A stretch of 51,345 nt of DNA. Source: Aestuariivirga sp. (GTDB taxonomy: Bacteria > Pseudomonadota > Alphaproteobacteria > Rhizobiales > Aestuariivirgaceae). Location: positions 1 through 51,345 of the forward strand of contig JAUXUN010000077.1 in assembly GCA_030680855.1 (NCBI GenBank), read 5' to 3'. Shown here in pieces: positions 7,474-15,782 of this stretch. The notes beneath the pieces are model-generated. The model was not told the DNA's origin and searched no databases. It worked only from the letters and a program-made list of their open reading frames with translations. Position numbers and translations under genes: made by a program. The first letter of the stretch is position 1. Every line of letters begins with the position of its first letter.

Positions 7474-9438
7474 ATGGCAACGAAGAAGCCAAGCCGCGCA
7501 ATCAAGCTTTTTGGCACGGAAGCATCGGACGGCAAACGCCGCGAGCTGGCGGCCGGCCCCATCACCGCGATGTTCGACAATGGCGCGCTGCGCTACATCC
7601 GCTATCGCGGCGTGGAAGTGCTGCGCGGCATTGCCTATCTGCTTCGTGACAAGAACTGGGGTACCTATTCGCCGGCCATCGAAAACCTGAAAATCAAGCA
7701 GGGAAAGACCGGATTTTCCATCAGCTATGACGCCACCTGCAGCGATGCGGAGCAGTCTCTTAGATACCAGGCGAAGATCGAAGCCAAGGCGGATGGTATG
7801 TTGATATTTTCTGCCGATGGCATTCCGCTGAGCGACTTCCTCACCAACCGTTCGGGTTTTGTCATCCTGCATCCGCTCGAAGGCGTGGTTGGAAAACCTG
7901 TCGAGGTCCTCCATGTGGATGGCAAGCGGGAAAGGCGGAACTTTCCGAAAATTATCAGCCCCGGGCAGCCCATCTTTGAAATCCGTTCCCTCAAACATAC
8001 GGTGATGCCCGGAGTTATGGCAACGGTCGTGATGGAGGGCAACAAGTTCGAGATGGAGGATCACCGCAACTGGATGGATGCGTCTTACAAGACCTATGTG
8101 TGCTCACTGCTTGATCCCTGGCCCTATACGCTGAAGAAGGGCGAGGCTTTCACACAATCGGTAAAGCTCACCATTGAAGGAAAGCCTGCAACGAAGACCT
8201 CATCGAAATCGGGTGGTGCGATTTCCGTGACGCTGGGGAAGGCCAAGGGTCGTGTGCCTGCCATCGGCGTAGGCGTTCCCATGGCGGAAGCACAGCATGC
8301 CTTTGAGAAGGCCGATCTCATCGCAGCGGCGAAGCCGGACCAGCTGGTTTTCCAGATCGACGGGCGTGAAAAGAACCAGACGGAAGCCGCTGCAGCTTTT
8401 CGCGCCTTGAAGGAGCGCACCGGCATCCCCGCGACGCTGGAAATCATATTGCCTGCAAAAGCACCGGCGGAGGAAGAGGTCCAGGCTATCGCAAGCGCAT
8501 TGGATGCCGCTGGCTTCAAGCCTGATGCGGTGGTGATCACGCAAATGCATGATCTTAAATCCTTCCAGCCCAATACGCCGCGGCCTTGGGGGCCAAGCTA
8601 TGAAGAGATGGCGGCAGCGGCACGCAGGGCTTTTCCGGGTGTGCAACTGGGGGGCGGCATGCTCTCCTATTTCACCGAGTTGAACCGGAAGCCCGCGCCA
8701 AAAAGCGTATTTGATTTCATCACCCATACGGCATGTCCCATCGTTCACTCCGCCGATGACCTCTCGGTCATGGAGACGCTTGAATCCATGCCGTCAATCA
8801 TTGCCTCGACCCGCGCCATGATCGGCACTTCGCCTTATCACATGGGGCCAACCAGCATTCCCTGCCGCGACAATCCCTATGGGGCGCAGGAAGCGGCCAA
8901 CCTCGATAATGGCCGTGTCTGTTTGTCCGACATGGACCCGCGGCAGCGCGGCCTGTTCGCGGCGGCTTGGAACCTGGGCCTGGTGGCCGCGGCCGCGAAG
9001 GGCAAGCTTGATGCGGTTTCACTGGGGGCGGTGACCGGGCAGCAGGGCATTATCTATCGCAAGGCCAGTTACATGCAGCCAGGCTTCGACGGCGGGGACG
9101 CGGCGGTCTATCCCGTTTATCACATCCTTGCGGGACTTGGGCAAGCCAGTGGTGCGCGCTATATTGAAAGCGAGAGCGGCGCTTCGGGAAAAATTGCAAC
9201 GCTTGCCTATGAAACGAAGGCAGGACCGGTGCTGTGGCTTGCAAATCTCACGGGCAAGAAGCAAACAGCCAAGGTAAGTGGCTTAAAGGGTGCTGCGCAA
9301 CTTCATGTTCTCGACGAAAAGACTTTCGATACCCTTATCAAACGTCCGGATTACCTTACGAAGGCTGGATCAAAAGTGAAGAAAGTTTCCAGCCTTGAGC
9401 TTGGCCCCTATGCGGTTGCCCGCGTCTCGGCGGTCTGA
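7474..9438 (+). CDS. apnL: Putative D-apionolactonase-like protein
   Basis: A 654-residue protein with an apparent three-part layout. Residues of about 1-235 are an all-beta N-terminal domain (GALRYIRYRGVEVLRGIAYL, NWGTYSPAI, MEDHRNWMDASYKTYV). Residues of about 255-560 look like a TIM barrel. A small beta C-terminal domain begins near 565. This matches my memory of the D-apionate lactonase family (ApnL), which hydrolyses D-apionolactone to D-apionate in apiose catabolism. The neighbouring DUF1537 kinase and OtnC-type gene fit a branched or four-carbon sugar acid route. No apiose dehydrogenase or apionate oxidoisomerase is in view, so the substrate could differ. Confidence 0.6.
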   Translation: MATKKPSRAIKLFGTEASDGKRRELAAGPITAMFDNGALRYIRYRGVEVLRGIAYLLRDKNWGTYSPAIENLKIKQGKTGFSISYDATCSDAEQSLRYQAKIEAKADGMLIFSADGIPLSDFLTNRSGFVILHPLEGVVGKPVEVLHVDGKRERRNFPKIISPGQPIFEIRSLKHTVMPGVMATVVMEGNKFEMEDHRNWMDASYKTYVCSLLDPWPYTLKKGEAFTQSVKLTIEGKPATKTSSKSGGAISVTLGKAKGRVPAIGVGVPMAEAQHAFEKADLIAAAKPDQLVFQIDGREKNQTEAAAAFRALKERTGIPATLEIILPAKAPAEEEVQAIASALDAAGFKPDAVVITQMHDLKSFQPNTPRPWGPSYEEMAAAARRAFPGVQLGGGMLSYFTELNRKPAPKSVFDFITHTACPIVHSADDLSVMETLESMPSIIASTRAMIGTSPYHMGPTSIPCRDNPYGAQEAANLDNGRVCLSDMDPRQRGLFAAAWNLGLVAAAAKGKLDAVSLGAVTGQQGIIYRKASYMQPGFDGGDAAVYPVYHILAGLGQASGARYIESESGASGKIATLAYETKAGPVLWLANLTGKKQTAKVSGLKGAAQLHVLDEKTFDTLIKRPDYLTKAGSKVKKVSSLELGPYAVARVSAV

Positions 9439-9442
9439 CTCG

Positions 9443-10702
9443 ATGTTGCTGGGTTGCATTGCCGATGACTTCACGGGCGCCACGGACCTGGCGAACACGC
9501 TGAGCCGTCATGGCATGCGCACGGTGCAGATCATCGGCGAGCCCACGGGCCTGCCGCCTGACACGGATGCCATTGTCATTGCCCTCAAGTCACGCACCAT
9601 TCCGGCAAGCGAAGCTGTCGCCCAATCGCTTGCCGCCTGCCGCTGGCTGAAACAGCAAGGGGCGCGGCAGATCTACTTCAAATACTGCTCGACCTTTGAC
9701 TCCACCGATGCAGGCAATATCGGGCCGGTGGCGGATGCGCTTCTGGATGAGCTTGGCTCTTCCTTCACAATCGCGTGCCCGGCTTTTCCCGAGAATGGCC
9801 GGACGATCTACATGGGGCATCTCTTTGTGGGGCAGGCTCTGCTTTCGGACTCGAGCATGCGGCACCATCCCCTCACGCCTATGCATGATTCCAATCTGGT
9901 GAATGTGCTGGCCCGGCAAACGCCACATAAGACTGGGCTTGTGGCCCATGCGGTGGTGAAGCAGGGACCGCGTGCTATTGGCGCTGCTTTCGCCGAGTTG
10001 CAATTGCGCGGCATCCGCCATGCCATCGTCGATGCGATTGAGGACATCGATCTTCATCATCTCGGTGAGGCGGTGGCGGACCTTGCGCTGGTCACGGGCG
10101 GATCGGGCGCTGCCATTGGCCTGCCCGAAAACTTCCGGAAATCAGGGCTTTTATCCAAACGCGATAGCGTCAAGCCGCTGGCCCCGGTTGGCGGCGGCGG
10201 GGTCGTTCTCTCGGGAAGCAGTTCGGCGGCGACTCTCGCCCAAGTGGCCGCCATGAGTGCTAAACATCCGGCCCGTGCCATTGATGTGGCGGAGCTCTTC
10301 GCCAACAAGGATAAGCTTATGGCAGATTTCCTGGATTGGGCCGTGCCGAAGCTAAAATCTTCCCCGGTCTTGATCTATGCCAGCGCGCCGCCAGAGAAAG
10401 TTTCGGAAATGCAAGCGCGCTTCGGGCGTGAGCAGGCGGGCGCCATGATCGAGAATGCCATAGCGGCCATTGCCACAGGTTTGGCCAAGGCCGGGGTCCG
10501 GCGCTTTGTAGTGGCCGGTGGTGAAACATCGGGTGCGGTTGCATCCGCGCTGGGCGTCAAGGCGCTGGAAATCGGCCCGCAGATTTCACCCGGCGTTCCG
10601 GCGACCCTGTCCTATGGCGAGCCGCGCTATGCGCTTGCGCTCAAGTCCGGAAATTTCGGCGGGCCTGACTTTTTCAGCGAAGCCCTGGAGGCGTTGAAAT
10701 GA
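9443..10702 (+). CDS. otnK: DUF1537 four-carbon acid sugar kinase (OtnK/OiaK type)
   Basis: I start this 419-residue kinase at ATG 9443, four bases after the previous stop. Translation then begins MLLGCIADDFTGATDLA, the characteristic N-terminal signature of the family. The open frame runs 16 codons further upstream without similarity. The C-terminal half carries the nucleotide-binding signature VAGGETSGAVASALGVKALE. OtnK phosphorylates 3-oxo-tetronate, and the paralogue OiaK phosphorylates 3-oxo-isoapionate, so both fit this context. Its stop overlaps the decarboxylase gene by four bases, which argues that its product is passed to that enzyme. Confidence 0.8.
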   Translation: MLLGCIADDFTGATDLANTLSRHGMRTVQIIGEPTGLPPDTDAIVIALKSRTIPASEAVAQSLAACRWLKQQGARQIYFKYCSTFDSTDAGNIGPVADALLDELGSSFTIACPAFPENGRTIYMGHLFVGQALLSDSSMRHHPLTPMHDSNLVNVLARQTPHKTGLVAHAVVKQGPRAIGAAFAELQLRGIRHAIVDAIEDIDLHHLGEAVADLALVTGGSGAAIGLPENFRKSGLLSKRDSVKPLAPVGGGGVVLSGSSSAATLAQVAAMSAKHPARAIDVAELFANKDKLMADFLDWAVPKLKSSPVLIYASAPPEKVSEMQARFGREQAGAMIENAIAAIATGLAKAGVRRFVVAGGETSGAVASALGVKALEIGPQISPGVPATLSYGEPRYALALKSGNFGGPDFFSEALEALK

Positions 10703-11328
10703 AAGAATCTGAGGCGCGCGACTTGATCGTTGAGATGGCGCGCTCGATGTTCGAGCGGCGGCTGACGTTTGGCAGCTCCGGCAACATCAGCGTGAAAATC
10801 GACGGCGGCTGGCTGATGACGCCGACGGGATCATCATTGGGGCGGCTTGATCCGGCGCGCCTGTCGAAGCTTGACGAGAAGGGCACCTTGATATCAGGGG
10901 ACGCACCCACCAAGGAAAGCTTTCTCCATCTTGCCATGTACCGCGAGCGGGCCGGGGCAGGAGCGGTGGTGCACTTGCATTCCACGCATTCGGTTGCCGT
11001 ATCCTGTCTGGAAGGCATCAATCATGACGATGTGCTGCCGCCGATCACCGCCTATTATGTGATGCGAGTTGGAAAGCTGCCGCTCATTCCCTATTACGCG
11101 CCTGGCGACAAGACCCTTGGTGAGGCAGTGGGGCAGTATGCGGCAAAGCACGCGGCGGTGCTTCTGGCCAATCATGGCCCGGTGGTGTCGGGTTCGTCGC
11201 TTTCCGCCGCCGTCGATGCCATTGAAGAACTTGAGGAGACGGCGCGGCTTTACCTGTTGCTTCACGGGCGGCCAACGCGTTACCTAAATCCGGCGCAGGT
11301 GGCAGACCTGAAGCGGCGGTTTCCCTAA
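10699..11328 (+). CDS. otnC: Class II aldolase-type decarboxylase (OtnC-like)
   Basis: A 209-residue member of the class II aldolase/adducin family. The nucleotide and phosphate segment TFGSSGNISVKIDGGWLMTP, the zinc ligands in VVHLHSTHS and the third His in LLANHGPVV are present. Next to a DUF1537 kinase these proteins are typically 3-oxo-tetronate-4-phosphate decarboxylase, giving dihydroxyacetone phosphate and CO2. The start overlaps the kinase stop. The family is certain; the OtnC assignment rests on context. Confidence 0.8.
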   Translation: MKESEARDLIVEMARSMFERRLTFGSSGNISVKIDGGWLMTPTGSSLGRLDPARLSKLDEKGTLISGDAPTKESFLHLAMYRERAGAGAVVHLHSTHSVAVSCLEGINHDDVLPPITAYYVMRVGKLPLIPYYAPGDKTLGEAVGQYAAKHAAVLLANHGPVVSGSSLSAAVDAIEELEETARLYLLLHGRPTRYLNPAQVADLKRRFP

Positions 11329-11342
11329 GGAGTAATTCAATC

Positions 11343-12263
11343 GTGACAACACAGAATACTTTGGCAGCCGGCGTCATCGGCCTGGGTTCCATGGGGCTCG
11401 GCATGGCGCAATCCATGGTGAAGCGCGGGATCAAGGTAGCAGGCTTTGATATCAATGCAGCCACTGTTGCAAAGCTGGTGGAGGCGGGAGGCAGTGGTGC
11501 GGCAAGTGTGGCCGACGTTGCTAGGAATGCGGACGTGCTGCTTGTTGTGGTGGTGAACGCTGCGCAGACCGATATGGTGTTGTTCGGTGAAAACGGCGCA
11601 GCCGCGGCAATGAAGAAGGGCAGCGTCATCATCTCTTCCGCCACCATGGCGCCGGATGATGCCCGCCGGCTTGCCGCCAATGCCGAGGCGCTCGGGCTCT
11701 TATATCTCGATGCGCCGATCAGCGGGGGCGCTGCCAAGGCGGCCATCGGCCAGTTGACGGTGATGGCGTCAGGAACCCAGGAAACTTTCACGCGGGCGCG
11801 GCCAGTGCTCGATGCGATTGCCGCCACTGTCTACGAGCTTGGCGATGCGGCTGGCATCGGTGCTTCATTCAAGATGGTGAACCAGCTGTTGGCGGGCGTC
11901 CACATCGCTGCCGCCTGCGAAGCCGTGACCTTCGCCAAGAAGCTCGGGCTCGATCTGCCCACGGTCTACAAGGTGATCACGGCCTCGGCAGGTAATTCCT
12001 GGATGTTCGAGAATCGTGTGCCCCACATCCTTGACGGGGACTATGCGCCGCGCAGTGCGGTTGAGATATTCACCAAAGACCTGGGCATCGTGAGCGACAT
12101 GGGGCGGCGCGAGAAATTCCCGCTGCAGATTGCGGCAACGGCCCTGCAGATGTTCCTGATGACGGCGGCGGCGGGCATGGAACGCGACGATGACGCCTCG
12201 GTGGCGCGGATGATTGCCGAACTGACCGGCCTCGAATTGCCCGTAGCTTCAAACGGGAGCTGA
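11343..12263 (+). CDS. ltnD: 3-hydroxyisobutyrate dehydrogenase family enzyme (L-threonate dehydrogenase-like)
   Basis: A 306-residue beta-hydroxyacid dehydrogenase. It starts at GTG 11343 behind AAGGAG. The Rossmann signature GVIGLGSMGLGMAQSM is at the N-terminus. The substrate-binding segment LDAPISGGAAKA and the catalytic Lys helix in GASFKMVNQLLA are intact. Together with OtnK and OtnC genes it matches the known L-threonate/D-erythronate gene set (LtnD or DenD, OtnI, OtnK, OtnC). It would oxidise the sugar acid to a 2-oxo acid that the isomerase then converts. The isomerase gene directly downstream is decayed. Confidence 0.78.
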   Translation: MTTQNTLAAGVIGLGSMGLGMAQSMVKRGIKVAGFDINAATVAKLVEAGGSGAASVADVARNADVLLVVVVNAAQTDMVLFGENGAAAAMKKGSVIISSATMAPDDARRLAANAEALGLLYLDAPISGGAAKAAIGQLTVMASGTQETFTRARPVLDAIAATVYELGDAAGIGASFKMVNQLLAGVHIAAACEAVTFAKKLGLDLPTVYKVITASAGNSWMFENRVPHILDGDYAPRSAVEIFTKDLGIVSDMGRREKFPLQIAATALQMFLMTAAAGMERDDDASVARMIAELTGLELPVASNGS

Positions 12264-12268
12264 TTGGG

Positions 12269-12440
12269 ATGTCGAAGTTTGTCTCCAATCTCACGATGAC
12301 ATTTACGGATTGGGAGTTCCTTTTTCGGGGGCCACCGATGCGGGGTTCACCACTGTCAATTATTTATTCCCCATGCCTATGAACCGGAAGACATAATTGA
12401 ACACCTAAGCGCAGCAGCCTCACGGCAGCACCTGATCAGT
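12269..12440 (+). pseudogene. Degraded hydroxypyruvate/2-oxo-tetronate isomerase (Hyi/OtnI) gene
   Basis: Six bases after the dehydrogenase stop, an ATG opens MSKFVSNLTMTFTDWEFL, which resembles the N-terminus of Hyi/OtnI proteins (typically M-x-x-F-x-x-N-L-T-M). After a frame change the text continues ATDAGFTTVNYLFP, matching the following AAGF-x-x-VEYLFP block. After a second change it reads PHAYEPEDIIEHL, matching the next conserved block. Homology then fades near 12440. Two small indels and loss of about four fifths of the gene make it a pseudogene. OtnI normally isomerises 2-oxo- to 3-oxo-tetronate before OtnK acts, so the operon has lost this step locally. Confidence 0.72.
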
Positions 12441-13107
12441 CGGCACTCGCAGTTCGGCGATCAGCCGCGGGATGTCGGCGAATAGTTGGCATGAGATAGT
12501 GAATCCAACTATCTGGAAGGCAAGCGAAATCCGCTGTTGGTCAAAGTGGGAAATGAAACCGTTACGAAATGATGTCTGCTTTAGCACACGGAGCGTGCAG
12601 TTGGCCTAATGAGGAATATTTATCAGCCTGTTGACCTGAGCCTCAACTACGATCCAGTTATTGGGGGGCGGAGCACGCACACGAAACGGGTCACTGCACG
12701 CGCTCCTTATAGTCCGGCCCCTCCTCACTTCTCAATTGGAAAAGCCGTGAAAATGCGGGATCTCGATTTAGGCAATCGCCGTTGATCACCACACTTCCGT
12801 TCAACCTTTACAAGCAGAGATCCGCAAAGCCATCCGTCACGCCTCAGATGAGTCAACAGCAGAAGCTGACCATATGGGTTCAGGTCGTCAGCATAGGGTC
12901 ACATGTAGATACCGACCCAATCGATCAAGGCGCGGAAACTAATCCTCATGTGACGGGATCGTGGGTACGAGCTCCGCGGCCAAAGATTCGTGAAGCTTGG
13001 GTACTCTTTCAACCTCTCAACTGCCGAGGCGGTTCTTTGCGTCCCACCTCTGAACGGCTATAGTAACGCGTTGCAGCAAAATCTGCTGCTTTGTCGAAGG
13101 GATTAGT
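12441..13107. other. Non-coding stretch between sugar-acid operon and cox locus
   Basis: No convincing gene is visible here. The stretch holds a diverged copy of the intergenic repeat family (12698-12860) and the leader of the following coxC-like gene. GC content and codon patterns look unlike the flanking coding DNA. Confidence 0.5.
12698..12860 (+). repeat. Dispersed intergenic repeat, copy 1 (B part only)
   Basis: The block at 12721-12743 (CTCCTCACTTCTC followed by AATTGGAAAA) is identical to 29118-29140. The next 110 bases stay recognisably similar, for example CAAGCAGAGATCCGC here against CAAGCAGAAATCCGC in the 29 kb copy. Only the B half of the repeat is recognised at this site. Confidence 0.7.
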
Positions 13108-14259
13108 TTGGAACTTCATTTTGGACTGCCGCACGATCCGTGGTTTGTCGCATTGTCCGTCATCATGGCCATTTTTGGCGGCTATGTTGGACTTGGCCTT
13201 GCAGGTCAGGCACGCACCGCAAACGGACTTTATCGCCGGGGCCTGCTCGCGGGTGCCGCCTGGTCCCTTGGTCTTGGCATCTGGACCATGCATTTCGTCG
13301 GCATGCTCGCGGCGCAATTGCCGGCAGGCACATTGTTTTCGATTCTTCTGACGTTGCTGTCGTTCCTCCTGTGTGTTCTGGTGGTGGGCATTGCGGCATT
13401 TGTTGTCAGCCGGGGGGCTTCCAACCGGATGTGGACGGCCTTGGCCGCCGTGGTTATGGGCAGCGGCATCGTCAGCATGCATTACATTGGCATGCACGCC
13501 ATCACCGGCCCCTACATGCTGCATCACGATGTGCGCTACATTGTGGCTGCGGCAGCTATAGCCATGACATCAAGCTACGGTGCATTGCGCATCTTCGAGT
13601 CGGAACTCAAGCATCGCACCTTGGCTCTCAGTGCGTTGATTTTTGGCTTGGCCGTATCCGGCATGCACTACACGGCCATGATGGGAACAATGATCGTACC
13701 CTCGGCGACCATGGCGGGGATCTTCGGTCCGGCCGTTTCGAGCGATATCCTTATGATTGTCGTGGCCTTGCTGGCCTTCGTCATTTCAGGCTTATTTCTG
13801 CTGTACCTGGTGCCAGAAAGAACCCGCTTGACGGAAAACATCATTATCCTGACGTCTGAACCAAGAGGCCCGCCAGCTCACCAGCAGCGCTCAACCCTAG
13901 TTCCCATCGAAAGCGAAGGTGCCACGAATTTTATGCCTGCCGATGAGATCTGCGCCATTCAGGCAACCACCCACTACACCTTGATTTATGACGGCCGGCG
14001 CGAGCATTTCTCGCCATGGTCGATCACCGAAGCGGAAGAGCGCCTCGGCAAGACCGATTTCATGCGCGTCCACCGCAGTCACCTGATTGCCATCGACAAG
14101 GTTAGGGCCTTGCGGAAATCCGGCGATGGCGCAGTGGTCGAGATCGGCAGCCTGCCACGTATCGTTCCGGTCAGCCGGAACCACTATGCCGAGCTCAAAT
14201 CCCGACTTGGCCTGCATTTGAAGGTCAGGCTGCATGGGACTTCGCAGCAAAAGGCCTGA
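13108..14259 (+). CDS. coxC: CoxC-like MHYT-LytTR membrane regulator
   Basis: A 383-residue protein starting at TTG 13108 behind GAAGGGA. The N-terminal 250 residues form a seven-helix MHYT sensor with three diagnostic repeats: MHFVGM, MHYIGM and MHYTAM. These motifs are thought to bind copper or sense CO, O2 or NO. The C-terminal 110 residues form a LytTR DNA-binding domain (ICAIQATTHYTLIYDGRRE, DFMRVHRSHLIAIDKV). MHYT plus LytTR is the known architecture of CoxC and CoxH in Afipia carboxidovorans, and the gene lies directly upstream of coxM in the same order. It is the likely CO-responsive regulator of the locus. Confidence 0.85.
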   Translation: MELHFGLPHDPWFVALSVIMAIFGGYVGLGLAGQARTANGLYRRGLLAGAAWSLGLGIWTMHFVGMLAAQLPAGTLFSILLTLLSFLLCVLVVGIAAFVVSRGASNRMWTALAAVVMGSGIVSMHYIGMHAITGPYMLHHDVRYIVAAAAIAMTSSYGALRIFESELKHRTLALSALIFGLAVSGMHYTAMMGTMIVPSATMAGIFGPAVSSDILMIVVALLAFVISGLFLLYLVPERTRLTENIIILTSEPRGPPAHQQRSTLVPIESEGATNFMPADEICAIQATTHYTLIYDGRREHFSPWSITEAEERLGKTDFMRVHRSHLIAIDKVRALRKSGDGAVVEIGSLPRIVPVSRNHYAELKSRLGLHLKVRLHGTSQQKA

Positions 14260-14410
14260 TGCATTTCGTGGCTCGAGAGCCGCCGTTCGTGCATCCGATC
14301 ACGCTTCGTGCAAAACCGGCCCCCGCCATATTGAAACGCTTCCTTAGCCGTGGCCTAATTTGTCGCGGCCTCCGCCAAGAGAGGCGCATGAATGAGGAGG
14401 ACCCCCTGCG

Positions 14411-15271
14411 ATGATTCCGGGCACTTTTGATTACTTCAGGCCAAGATCCGTGGCCGAAGCCACCAAATTTTTGCATAAATCCAAGAACGCCAGTGTGTTG
14501 GCAGGCGGCCATAGCCTGCTTCCCATGATGAAGCTGCGCGTCGCCGCACCTTCCGCCCTGGTTGATCTGGCTGGCATCGCCGCCCTGCGCGGCATCAAGA
14601 AGGTTGGCGGCAACATCGTGATCGGTGCGATGACCACGCAACATGAAGTTTTGGCCTCGGCGCTGATTGCCAAGCATGTTCCCCTTCTCCATGAGGCCGC
14701 CCAACTAATTGCCGATCCGCAGGTGCGCTACGTCGGCACCCTTGGCGGCAACGTGGCAAACGGCGATCCCGGCAATGACATGCCTGCGGTGATGATGGCA
14801 CTTGATGCGACCTATAAAATCACCGGCCCAACCAAGAGGCGCGCCGTCAAGGCCCGCGTCTTCTACAAGGGCCTGTACGAAACGGCGCTTAAGTCCGGTG
14901 AAATCGTGACCGCCATTGAAATTCCGGTCCCCGGGAAGCATGGCTTCGCCTATGAAAAACTGAAACGCAAAATCGGCGATTATGCCACGGCCGGTGCTGC
15001 TGTGGTCCTCACCATGAAGGCTGGAAAAGTTTCCGCCTGCGCGATTGCCCTCACCAACCTGGGGGCCACGCCGCTTCTTGCCGACGCCGCCGCCAAGGCC
15101 CTAGTCGGCCAGGCACCTGATGACAAGGCCATAGGGGCTGCGGTAGCTGCGGCACGCGCCATCATGGATCCCGCCAATGATACGCGCGGCACGCCGGAAT
15201 ACCGCAAAAGTGTTGGCGGCATCTATGTCGAACGCGCCATCAGGTGCGCCATCGCAGCTGCCGCCGGTTGA
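14411..15271 (+). CDS. coxM: CO dehydrogenase medium (FAD) subunit
   Basis: A 286-residue flavoprotein subunit that passes electrons from the iron-sulfur clusters of CoxS to the quinone pool. Both FAD-binding motifs are in their expected places: AGGHSLLP at 31-38 and [14 protein letters not shown] from 110. A GAGGAGG ribosome site precedes the ATG. It is the first structural gene of the M-S-L set. Together with the form I CoxL downstream the assignment is secure. Confidence 0.95.
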   Translation: MIPGTFDYFRPRSVAEATKFLHKSKNASVLAGGHSLLPMMKLRVAAPSALVDLAGIAALRGIKKVGGNIVIGAMTTQHEVLASALIAKHVPLLHEAAQLIADPQVRYVGTLGGNVANGDPGNDMPAVMMALDATYKITGPTKRRAVKARVFYKGLYETALKSGEIVTAIEIPVPGKHGFAYEKLKRKIGDYATAGAAVVLTMKAGKVSACAIALTNLGATPLLADAAAKALVGQAPDDKAIGAAVAAARAIMDPANDTRGTPEYRKSVGGIYVERAIRCAIAAAAG

Positions 15272-15282
15272 GGAGAAAATCC

Positions 15283-15782
15283 ATGTCAAAAGTCCACGTC
15301 AAACTCAAGATCAACGACCAGGAAATGGAAGGCCTGTGCGAACCGCGCACCTTGCTGGTTCATTTCCTGCGCGAAAATCTCTCCCTGACCGGAACCCACA
15401 TCGGTTGCGAGACCACCCATTGCGGCGCCTGTACAGTTGACCTCAATGGCAAGTCGGTAAAATCCTGCACCATGCTCGCCGTGCAGGCCCAGGGCGCCAA
15501 TGTGACAACTATTGAAGGCATGGCCAATGCCGATGGCACGATGGGGGCCCTGCAGGAAGGTTTCCGGCAGATGCACGGCCTCCAGTGCGGCTATTGCACG
15601 CCAGGCATGATCGTGCGGGCCCACCGGCTGCTACAGGAGAATCCAAATCCGACCGAAGAGGAAATCCGCTTCGGCATTGCCGGCAACCTGTGCCGCTGCA
15701 CGGGTTACCAGAACATCGTGAAAGCCATTCAACATGCCGCCGCAAAACTTCGCGGCGAGGAATTCCTGGAGGCCGCAGAATG
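15283..15782 (+). CDS. coxS: CO dehydrogenase small (2x[2Fe-2S]) subunit
   Basis: I take ATG 15283, which gives 166 residues, the length I recall for the Afipia subunit. The plant-type cluster ligands are C42, C47, C50 and C62. The second, C-terminal cluster uses C102, C105, C137 and C139 (QCGYCTPGM and LCRCTGYQN). It relays electrons from the Mo-Cu site in CoxL to FAD in CoxM. The stop codon at 15781-15783 overlaps the coxL start, so the two are translationally coupled. Confidence 0.95.
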
